Assembly: GCF_000154285.1 (NCBI RefSeq)
Contig: NZ_DS483463.1
Span: 1-58,241 of the forward strand
DNA from: Amedibacillus dolichus DSM 3991
Lineage (GTDB): Bacteria; Bacillota_I; Bacilli_A; Erysipelotrichales; Erysipelotrichaceae
Length of the DNA: 58,241 nucleotides
Direction: 5' to 3'
Numbering within the stretch: position 1 is the stretch's first letter; each line of letters begins with the position of its first letter. Both the position numbers and the translations under genes were made by a program. Shown one piece after another: positions 41,994 to 48,599 of the stretch. The notes below the pieces were generated by a model. That model ran no database searches, was not told the origin of the DNA, and saw only the letters and a program-made list of their open reading frames with translations.

Positions 41994-43286
41994 ATGAAAC
42001 AGGATATGATTGTTATTTTAGACTTAGGAAGCAGTGAGAATACGACACTTGCCAGAGAAATTCGTGCTCTTGGTGTTTACAGTGAGATTCACCCGCATGA
42101 TATTACGAAGGAAGAATTAAATCAATTGCCAAATGTTAAGGGTGTAATTTTGAATGGTGGAGAGCATCGTCATGTTGATGGTAAGGATATTGATGTTTTG
42201 CCGGAAATTTATGAAGCTGGCTATCCTGTGATTGCGATTGATCATGCTTTGGCATGCTGCGAGGTAAAATTAAGTGCTTATCCAACAGAAGAACAGCTGA
42301 AGGATTTTGTGTTTGCTACTTGTAAGGCAGAAGCGAATTGGAATATGAAGAACTTTGTTGCGGATCAAGTGGAACGCATTCGTTCGCAGGTTGGTGATAA
42401 AAAAGTATTGTTGGCATTATCCGGTGGAGTGGATTCTTCTGTTGTTGCGGCAATGCTGATCAAGGCTATTGGTAAGCAATTGGTGTGTGTGCATGTAAAT
42501 CATGGCTTGATGCGTAAGGGCGAGTCTGAAAGTGTTGTGGAAGTATTTAAAAATCAAATGGACGCAAATCTTGTTTATGTTGATGCAAGTGAACGTTTTT
42601 TGAAAAAGCTTGAAAATGTTGACGATCCCGAAGCAAAGCGCAAGATTATCGGTGCTGAGTTTATTCGCGTTTTTGAGGAAGAGGCTCGTAAATTGGAAGG
42701 AATTGATTTCTTAGCACAAGGAACGATTTATCCGGATATTGTGGAGAGTGGGACAAAGACTGCGAAGGTAGTTAAATCACATCATAATGTGGGCGGTCTT
42801 CCTGAAGATTTGGAATTTGAATTGGTAGAGCCATTGTATTATCTGTTTAAAGATGAAGTACGTGCATGTGGTGTGGAGCTAGGTTTACCTCATGATATGG
42901 TATATCGTCAGCCATTCCCGGGACCGGGCTTAGGTGTTCGCTGTCTTGGAGCGATTACAAGGGAACGTTTGGAGGCAGTTCGTGAATCTGATGCGATTCT
43001 TCGTGAAGAATTTGCGAAGAGTGGTTTGGATCAAAAGGTTTGGCAGTATTTTACCATTGTTCCTGATTTTAAATCCGTTGGTGTGAAGAATAATGCTAGG
43101 TGCTTTGAGTATCCGGTGATTCTGCGTGCGGTGAATACGATTGATGCGATGACGGCTTCTATTGAACAGATTGATTGGGCAATCTTGGAGAAGATTACAG
43201 ATCGTATTTTGAAAGAGGTACCGAATGTAAATCGTGTGTGCTATGATTTGACACCGAAACCATGCGGAACGATTGAGTGGGAATAG
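41994..43286 (+). CDS. guaA: GMP synthase with a truncated, glutaminase-dead N-terminal domain
   Basis: A 430-residue GuaA, against about 510-525 for the usual enzyme that converts XMP to GMP. The C-terminal ATP-pyrophosphatase and dimerisation parts are intact: ALSGGVDSSVVAAML (about residue 142), AQGTIYPDIVESG, KSHHNVGGLP, RQPFPGPGLGVR, and the end TPKPCGTIEWE. The N-terminal GATase domain starts normally (VILDLGSSENTTLAREIRALGVYSEI, VKGVILNGG) but the nucleophile motif GVCYG reads AIDHA, and about 80 residues that hold the His and Glu of the triad are missing. It should use free ammonia, or ammonia from a separate glutaminase. The ATG at 41994 follows AAGGAGAG; the TTG at 41988 is less likely. 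Confidence 0.93.
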   Translation: MKQDMIVILDLGSSENTTLAREIRALGVYSEIHPHDITKEELNQLPNVKGVILNGGEHRHVDGKDIDVLPEIYEAGYPVIAIDHALACCEVKLSAYPTEEQLKDFVFATCKAEANWNMKNFVADQVERIRSQVGDKKVLLALSGGVDSSVVAAMLIKAIGKQLVCVHVNHGLMRKGESESVVEVFKNQMDANLVYVDASERFLKKLENVDDPEAKRKIIGAEFIRVFEEEARKLEGIDFLAQGTIYPDIVESGTKTAKVVKSHHNVGGLPEDLEFELVEPLYYLFKDEVRACGVELGLPHDMVYRQPFPGPGLGVRCLGAITRERLEAVRESDAILREEFAKSGLDQKVWQYFTIVPDFKSVGVKNNARCFEYPVILRAVNTIDAMTASIEQIDWAILEKITDRILKEVPNVNRVCYDLTPKPCGTIEWE

Positions 43287-43312
43287 ACCGTCATAGTTTA
43301 TATTTTATAGTG

Positions 43313-43338
43313 AAAGCCCAAAATACTGGGCTTTTTTC
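43313..43338 (+). terminator. guaA terminator
   Basis: AAAGCCCA (43313-43320) pairs with TGGGCTTT (43327-43334), followed by Ts. Confidence 0.9.
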
Positions 43339-43410
43339 TTATGTTTGTGGGAGATACCTGTTATAAAGTATCTGATTTTAATGTAGATATCCCAAAAATT
43401 AAAGTGTTGT

Positions 43411-43450
43411 GAGTACAGGAAATGTACTCGTGATGTAAATGTGATGTAAA
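43411..43450. repeat. Hairpin and direct repeat at the island edge
   Basis: GAGTAC-N7-GTACTC (43411-43429) is followed by two copies of GTGATGTAAA (43430-43439, 43441-43450). Short direct repeats near an integrase-side end may be recombinase-binding sites; this is position-based inference. Confidence 0.3.
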
Positions 43451-43483
43451 AAATATTGATAGCCATGAGAATGGAGATAAAAA

Positions 43484-43510
43484 AGAAGAAAACCATGATG
43501 ATTTTCTTCT
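43484..43510 (-). terminator. Terminator of the zinc-ribbon gene
   Basis: A 9-bp stem AGAAGAAAA/TTTTCTTCT (43484-43492 with 43502-43510); on the minus strand it is followed by a T-run (43478-43484). Confidence 0.75.
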
Positions 43511-43542
43511 GACTTACAAATAATAATCCACCGAATTGGTGT

Positions 43543-43719
43543 TTATTTTTGGTTGCTTTCAACTATATGTGGATTTGGGAATCCATCAGTAAATATTCTA
43601 GTAAGTAATTCGTTACACTTTGGGCAATTTACATCTTCGAAATCTCGATTTCCTTCCCAAACAGATTTATCTTCATACTCCACGATGCATCCACAATTAG
43701 GACACTTAATTTTCTTCAT
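43543..43719 (-). CDS. Small zinc-ribbon protein
   Basis: A 58-residue protein with two CxxC knuckles, KCPNCGC (about residues 4-10) and NCPKCNELL (about 32-40), a treble-clef/zinc-ribbon type metal site, with an acidic stretch between (YEDKSVWEGNRDFEDV). The function is unknown; such proteins often bind nucleic acid or act as small adaptors. The ATG at 43719 has AAAGGAG upstream on the minus strand; in-frame ATGs at 43728 and 43746 are less well placed. It lies between guaA and the integrase, convergent with guaA. Confidence 0.75.
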   Translation of the reverse strand: MKKIKCPNCGCIVEYEDKSVWEGNRDFEDVNCPKCNELLTRIFTDGFPNPHIVESNQK

Positions 43720-43885
43720 TAATTTCATCTCCTTTTTACTTTTCATAAAATATGATTTATTTTTTAACTTTAATGAGTCGCCTATATTATATCAAATCTA
43801 ACTTATCATAGATACCACTGTGACAAAATTGATATATTAGAAATTAACAAACGAAAAAGAAGGCGGTTAAGCCTTTATAGATGCT

Positions 43886-45001
43886 CTATCTTGCCTGCTC
43901 AATTAAGAGTGGGGAAGTAGGTGGAGAATCGATTGCTTCTTGATCTTTAATCTGAATGATTTGATCAAGGTAATCTGCTAATTGATTTTGTTTATTAGGA
44001 TATAAATGCGAGTAAGTTTGAAGTGTTGTTTCAATCTTTTCGTGTCCTAATCTTTCTTGCACAAGATTTGGTTGCATACCTAATTCAATTAAATAACTGG
44101 CATGACTATGTCTTAAATCATGAACTCTGATATGTTTTACATTTGCTTTATCAGCATAATAATCAAGATCTCTTTTGAGTCTTTGTTTATTGGTCATGAA
44201 GACTTGTTCATTTTGATCGATGAAGTAAAACTTATCGATGTATTGTTTGATCATATCACTCAAGAATTTAGGCATAGTAACATGTCGTTTTGACTTTGGT
44301 GTTTTCGTATCGGTTACGATATATTGTCCATGCTCATATTGTGCTGATTTATTGACATCAATATATCGTTTGGCGAAATTTATATCTTTTAGTTGTAATG
44401 CAATGAGTTCGCCAACACGTAGTCCAGTATAGAATAAGACATTAAATTGGATGAAGCAGGATTCATCATCTACTACTTCGATAAATCGATCAAATTCTTC
44501 TTTTGTCCAAAAGTTGATGGCTTGTGGATTTTTTGTGCCAATCTTTTGTACTTTTCGTAAAGGGTTATTAGTTAATCCATAGAACTTTTCCGCATGGTTG
44601 AAGATGGCTCTTATTTGATTATAAATCGTTCTGACATAAGTAGGTGCTAATCCTAAACTTAAGATTTAGTTTTGCCATCGTATGATATCGGATACCAATA
44701 TTTTTGACATGATCTTATCGCCAAGTAAGGGCAAGATATATTTCTTACAAATAGCATCTTTTGTTTCTTTGGTATTATATCGAATGCGATGTTCTAAATC
44801 TTTGGAATAGATTTCATAAAATTGATTGATTGTCATATCAACATCATTTGTATGGTTAGCTAGAAAATCATTTTCCCAAGCTTTTGCTTCTTTCTTGGTC
44901 TTAAAACCACGCTTGGCTGTTCGTTTCTTTTCACCATAATAATCTTCATAGGTAAGGGTAACAATCCATGTACCTCGTTTTTCATCTTTATAAACCGACA
45001 T
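43886..45001 (-). pseudogene. int: Tyrosine integrase interrupted by one in-frame stop
   Basis: A phage/Tn916-type integrase of about 371 codons, in a single frame except for a TAA at 44668-44666 (after residue 111). The N-terminal part has the arm-type DNA-binding domain (TWIVTLTYEDYYGEKKRTAKRGFKTKKEAKAWENDFL) and the start of the core-binding domain. Reading on past the stop gives continuous integrase sequence (LAPTYVRTIYNQIRAIFNHA, FYTGLRVGELIAL with the first catalytic Arg, then HDLRHSHASYLIELG and LGHEKIETTLQTYSHL with the Tyr). The catalytic set is intact, so the damage is one base, probably recent, or a sequencing error. RBS GGAGG before the ATG at 45001. Confidence 0.88.
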
Positions 45002-45014
45002 AACATTACCTCCA

Positions 45015-45182
45015 TTAATTGCTGTTAATATAATAGTTTTCGAAGAAGAATTTTCTTGATGTTTTACCTCGAACTGTCATATAGCCTTTCTTTTCTAATT
45101 TGGTATTTAAGATAATGATAATGCGATATGCAGTTGCTTTACTGACACCTAGTAATTCCATAATTTCATATACAGTAATCAT
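45015..45182 (-). CDS. xis: Excisionase-like small HTH protein
   Basis: A 55-residue basic protein directly before the integrase, ending 13 bp before the integrase start. Residues 2-25 form a helix-turn-helix (ITVYEIMELLGVSKATAYRI), followed by a basic wing (NTKLEKKGYMTVRGKTSRKF). The size, position and HTH match excisionase or recombination directionality factors that bend the element ends during excision. A strong RBS (AGGAGGTTAAC) precedes the ATG at 45182. The symbol xis is by position and fold, not by proven homology. Confidence 0.75.
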   Translation of the reverse strand: MITVYEIMELLGVSKATAYRIIIILNTKLEKKGYMTVRGKTSRKFFFENYYINSN

Positions 45183-45214
45183 AATGTTAACCTCCTTTGT
45201 TACTGATACTAAAA

Positions 45215-45249
45215 AAGCACCAGCAAGAAAGAATCATTACTTGGTGCTT
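45215..45249 (-). terminator. Terminator at the end of the XRE repressor gene
   Basis: AAGCACCA (45242-45249, minus-strand sense) pairs with TGGTGCTT (45215-45222), followed on the minus strand by Ts (45210-45216). The stop codon lies in the loop. It would separate the repressor from xis-int. Confidence 0.7.
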
Positions 45250-45503
45250 AATTTACACTCTTTTACTAGTTCGCTGACAGAAATACCCAAAGCTCTTGCG
45301 ATTTTGCATAGAACATAAATGGTCATATTTCGTTTTCCAGTTTCCACATCAAACAAGTATTGAACATGTAGATCACATTGTCTTGCAAGTTCAGCTCTTG
45401 CCATATTCTTTTCGCTTCTTAATTTCGCAATGCGTATTCCTAAATCCTGTATTAGAGTCTTTTCTTCTTGGTCGAATACCATTTTATGCGATCTTGTCGT
45501 CAT
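45237..45503 (-). CDS. XRE-family element repressor
   Basis: An 88-residue Cro/CI-type regulator. The helix-turn-helix is at about 20-75: LGIRIAKLRSEKNMARAELARQCDLHVQYLFDVETGKRNMTIYVLCKIARALGISVSELV. It is probably the repressor that keeps the mobile element quiet, as with Orf9 of Tn916, although here it is encoded in the same direction as xis and int. The ATG at 45503 follows AAAGGTGATGACGAA; the longer frame to 45554 lacks an RBS. Confidence 0.85.
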   Translation of the reverse strand: MTTRSHKMVFDQEEKTLIQDLGIRIAKLRSEKNMARAELARQCDLHVQYLFDVETGKRNMTIYVLCKIARALGISVSELVKECKLSTK

Positions 45504-45554
45504 TTCGTCATCACCTTTCGTTACTATTGCCTTTGGCAATACAACATATACCAC

Positions 45555-46043
45555 AACACTTTGTATATATCTAGCGCAAAGAATTCAATAACTTACAAAG
45601 CAGGCAGAATCTATATAAACTCTGCCTGTTTAATCTGTTATCAAATCAAAATAATTGATTGCTTATCAATAATCGATATTTTTCGTGTCCCTCGATCTTG
45701 GGCATGACTAATCAATGATGGGTATCATTTCACTGGAATTACACCACTCCCGACCTAGGAGGCACTTTCGTGGAGTATCATTACTATAAGGTCATGGCGA
45801 AATAGATTACCAATCTATTTCATCGTCTTGTATGAATCGCTCGCTAATACTATTAGGTCTTGGCGTACAAACGAAAGTCGCTCTCTTATAACAGCTACGA
45901 ACTGTATGTAGTTAACCATGGCTATTCAAAATGTCAAAGAACCACACTCTTATTTCATTTGAAAGAAGAGAGGAGAGGGAGTAATGGGGAAATTCCCCCT
46001 CAAGTAGATAAGGAATTTCAAGACAAAGTGAGTACTTTTATTT
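45555..46043. other. Structured non-coding region inside the island
   Basis: No convincing gene in about 490 bp. It contains several strong inverted repeats: 45599-45608 with 45621-45630 (AGCAGGCAGA type), a perfect 10-bp arm hairpin GAAATAGATT-ACC-AATCTATTTC at 45799-45821, and GGGGA-AAT-TCCCC at 45986-45998. Frames on either strand are short or unlike proteins. It could carry a non-coding RNA, control region or transfer origin. Confidence 0.4.
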
Positions 46044-46463
46044 TCATATTTTTAATAACTTTCTTAATTTACGAAGTAATGCACGATGTCTTTTGCTGAT
46101 GGTTGTTTGTTTTTGGTTGGTCTTTCTAGCATATTCACGATCAGACATTCCATCATAATAAACAGCTTGAATGAGATTTCTTTCTTCATCAGATAAAGAA
46201 GCTAATTTATCTCTTAATTCTTCAATCATGATATTTTTCATAGCATTATCATGCGTTGGATCTAAATCTTTCACAGTTTCTAGTTCTACTGAATTTCTTT
46301 CATAGTCATCTAAAAGATGATCTAGATAGATGCAAGTGTTTTTGATTTGACGAATAAGATAGCGTTCATGTTCCACGCTTTTCCAATAGGCTTGATAAAC
46401 TTCTTTTGATACTTCAACTTTTTGCTTATTGACATAAATTGCATACTTTTTATTGTTTTCCAT
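46044..46463 (-). CDS. Sigma-70-like (region 4) regulator of the mobile element
   Basis: A 139-residue protein with a C-terminal sigma region 4 helix-turn-helix (LASLSDEERNLIQAVYYDGMSDREYARKTNQKQTTISKRHRALLRKLRKLLKI, about 88-139) and a mostly helical N-terminal part. Similar small sigma-like proteins are found in Tn916-type and other conjugative elements, where they control element genes. The start follows GGAGGTATAAAAA, and that RBS sits inside the end of a 24-residue leader frame whose TAA stop is 3 nt before the ATG. Confidence 0.85.
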   Translation of the reverse strand: MENNKKYAIYVNKQKVEVSKEVYQAYWKSVEHERYLIRQIKNTCIYLDHLLDDYERNSVELETVKDLDPTHDNAMKNIMIEELRDKLASLSDEERNLIQAVYYDGMSDREYARKTNQKQTTISKRHRALLRKLRKLLKI

Positions 46464-46466
46464 TTT

Positions 46467-46541
46467 TTATACCTCCGTTTCTGCAATCAATTTCTTGATT
46501 CGAAACAGAGGCGGAGAGCGTGCATGAGGCTTTAGAAACAT
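46467..46541 (-). CDS. 24-residue leader peptide of the sigma-like gene
   Basis: A short frame that starts MFLKPHARSPPLFRIKK and ends AETEV. GGAGG lies 8 nt before its ATG (46541-46539), an excellent RBS, and its stop codon is 3 nt from the sigma-like gene start, so the two are likely coupled. The peptide is basic and contains a Pro-Pro pair. Its RBS forms one strand of the terminator-like stem at 46545-46552, so folding would block its translation. It is either a regulatory leader peptide or a small functional protein. Confidence 0.6.
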   Translation of the reverse strand: MFLKPHARSPPLFRIKKLIAETEV

Positions 46542-46543
46542 AA

Positions 46544-46626
46544 AAAAGCCCTCCTATCTTAGAAACGCGTGTTAAAAATATACGAGTGTATATGATAAGT
46601 TGGTTTCTACTATATTTGGGCTTTTG
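46544..46626 (-). ncRNA. Nested-hairpin leader RNA upstream of the sigma-like gene
   Basis: Three stems are nested: AAAAGCCC/GGGCTTTT (outer, 46545-46552 with 46618-46625), AGAAAC/GTTTCT (46561-46566 with 46603-46608) and ATATAC/GTATAT around GAGT (innermost, about 46579-46594). On the minus strand the outer 3' arm is GGGCTTTTTT, so it also looks like an intrinsic terminator, and it overlaps the GGAGG of the leader peptide. This fits a leader that controls both transcription and translation by attenuation. Confidence 0.55.
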
Positions 46627-46745
46627 ATACTGTTTATATTTGATACAAGTAGCGATTTGTTACTGAATTTTAAACTCCTTTCACACCTTAATTTTAACAC
46701 ATTAAAAAACTAGGAGTTTTTGATATCTAGTGACAAAATAGTCAT

Positions 46746-46800
46746 ATTCACAGGATAGTGAATTTATAGTCTAGTTAGGCATATTTGAAACTGTTATAAT
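46746..46800 (+). promoter_or_regulatory. Putative promoter and inverted repeat before the HNH gene
   Basis: An extended -10 TGTTATAAT (46792-46800) lies 38 nt before the HNH start; no clear -35. Just upstream is ATTCAC-AGGATA-GTGAAT (46746-46763), a perfect inverted repeat, and TGAC-AAAATA-GTCA (46731-46744). Confidence 0.45.
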
Positions 46801-46837
46801 TGTAGTAACGATATTACATTCAAGGAGATTGAAATAG

Positions 46838-48364
46838 ATGATAAAGAGAGCATATTATGAGCAGGATTATGAAGATAAAGAGTATTATGAGTTAAATAAA
46901 CCTAGAATATCTTCGGTTGAAGATTGGAAAGCTATTTTGCGTAATGAATTAGCTTCCAATAAAAAGGGATTTGATTTTATCGGCAATGTTTTAGTAGAAA
47001 CATATTATTCGCCTAATAAAACAGTTTTTTGTCGTGATTTAGAAAAGAAAATTGGCTTAGGTGGAATTAATTTAAGGGTTGGTGATTTTAGGAATCGAAT
47101 TTGTAAATCTCATATAGTGGAATTTGAAGAACAAATTAGAGACGACTCAGGAACTGATCGCTCATGGAACATTCCTTTTTACTCTAACGAAAAATTAAAT
47201 AATCTTCCTGAAAATAAAGGGAAGTTCAGTTGGGTATTAAGAGATGAACTTGCTCAAGCTATGGAAGAACTAGGAATCGTAAGCAACAATGAAAGAGTGT
47301 TATTCTGCAATATCGCTTATATGAAGCACTATGATTGTTTGAATTATGAAGAAAAACCAATCAACGGTGGACAATATATTATCGATACTGGAGATGCTTT
47401 TGAAAAATATAATTTCCATAGATGTGAAGATGGCATGGTACGAGGTTTTGTTGAAACAAAATATGTTGGTGGTTATAAAAATGGAAACAGAACACCTAAA
47501 CAATTACATATAGAAAATATTGATCCTAGCTATAAAGAACAAGATGAGATTGATTATGTAACAGTTGTTTTCTGTGCGAAAAATCCTGATAAAAATATTG
47601 ATAAGACCGTAATTGTTGGATGGTATAAAAATGCAAAAGTATATCGTAATCGAAAAGAATATTTAGAGAGACCTTTTAATCTTGAAACGAAATATGAACA
47701 TGCCATCTTATTGTCTGAAGATGAAAGAACTTTTGAAATACCAAGAGCGAAATCGAATGATGATAATATCGGATTTGGTCAAGCAAATATATGGTACGCA
47801 AATAAAAACGAGCATAAAAGTTTTGTGGATGAAGTCTTAAAATATATTGATGCGTATACAAAAGAAAAATATGAAAAAGATGTTTCAAAAGAGAATTTAA
47901 CTCAAGATGATGAATTAAACGAAGAAATAACGAATCATAGATTTAATGGGGATGAAACATTTGAATATACAAAGGAAGTAGTTAAAAAGCAGGAACCTAA
48001 AATTTCATTTCATGGTGTTTTAATATATAAAAGAGAAAGAAAAAGAGCAAATAATGCCATCATTCATTCTAAACATCAGTGCGAAATTGATGCAAAGCAT
48101 ATTTCATTCAAGCGTAAAAATGATGGGTTTCCATATATGGAAGCACACCATCTAATTCCTATGTCAAAACAAGATTTATTCGAGTATTCACTTGATGTTG
48201 AAGAAAATATTGTTTCATTATGCAGTCAATGTCATAGAGAAATACATCATGGTGAAAATGCTGATGCATTAATAAAGAAATTATATAACGATAGAAAAAA
48301 ATTACTGAAGAATAAAAAAATAGGTGTTAGTTTAGATGAATTGTTATCATATTATGGGTTTTGA
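46838..48364 (+). CDS. HNH endonuclease, probable modification-dependent restriction enzyme
   Basis: A 508-residue protein with an HNH nuclease at the C-terminus (about 395-480): YMEAHHLIPMSKQDLFEYSLDVEENIVSLCSQCHREIHHG, with the HH, Asn and His of the catalytic motif and a CxxC zinc site. The middle (about 155-285) has a pattern seen before HNH nucleases in type IV-like systems: NIAYMKHYDCLNYEEKPINGGQYI, EKYNFHRCEDGMVRGFVE and TVIVGWYKNAKVYRN, which suggests a beta-barrel reader of modified DNA. The N-terminus (1-150) is unrecognised. The gene is separate from hsdR but in the same defence island. The start ATG follows AAGGAGATTGAAATAG. Confidence 0.8.
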   Translation: MIKRAYYEQDYEDKEYYELNKPRISSVEDWKAILRNELASNKKGFDFIGNVLVETYYSPNKTVFCRDLEKKIGLGGINLRVGDFRNRICKSHIVEFEEQIRDDSGTDRSWNIPFYSNEKLNNLPENKGKFSWVLRDELAQAMEELGIVSNNERVLFCNIAYMKHYDCLNYEEKPINGGQYIIDTGDAFEKYNFHRCEDGMVRGFVETKYVGGYKNGNRTPKQLHIENIDPSYKEQDEIDYVTVVFCAKNPDKNIDKTVIVGWYKNAKVYRNRKEYLERPFNLETKYEHAILLSEDERTFEIPRAKSNDDNIGFGQANIWYANKNEHKSFVDEVLKYIDAYTKEKYEKDVSKENLTQDDELNEEITNHRFNGDETFEYTKEVVKKQEPKISFHGVLIYKRERKRANNAIIHSKHQCEIDAKHISFKRKNDGFPYMEAHHLIPMSKQDLFEYSLDVEENIVSLCSQCHREIHHGENADALIKKLYNDRKKLLKNKKIGVSLDELLSYYGF

Positions 48365-48417
48365 TAGAAAAAACAATCAAAAAATGTAACATAACACTTG
48401 AATTTTAGTGTAGTATA

Positions 48418-48446
48418 TTCTTTTGAAAAGTTATAAATGTTATAAT
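48418..48446 (+). promoter_or_regulatory. Putative promoter upstream of hsdR
   Basis: TTCTTT (48418-48423), 17-nt spacer, TATAAT (48441-48446) with TG one base upstream. A 150-nt leader of unknown content follows. Confidence 0.5.
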
Positions 48447-48599
48447 ATTTATATTGAATCTTTGAACTATGTCATATGATTTGAAAAAATTGAATTGGGT
48501 ATGTGTGAATAAACTATTTTATGCACATAGTGGGAGAAGTGTTTTTTGAAGTTTCTAATAGTTTATTATGATTCATCGATCGTGTAAGAGGTGATTTAT

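Noticed and set aside
45860-46099. Plus-strand 79-residue frame overlapping the sigma-like gene end
   Set aside because: No RBS, unusual composition, and it runs into the antisense of the sigma-like gene.
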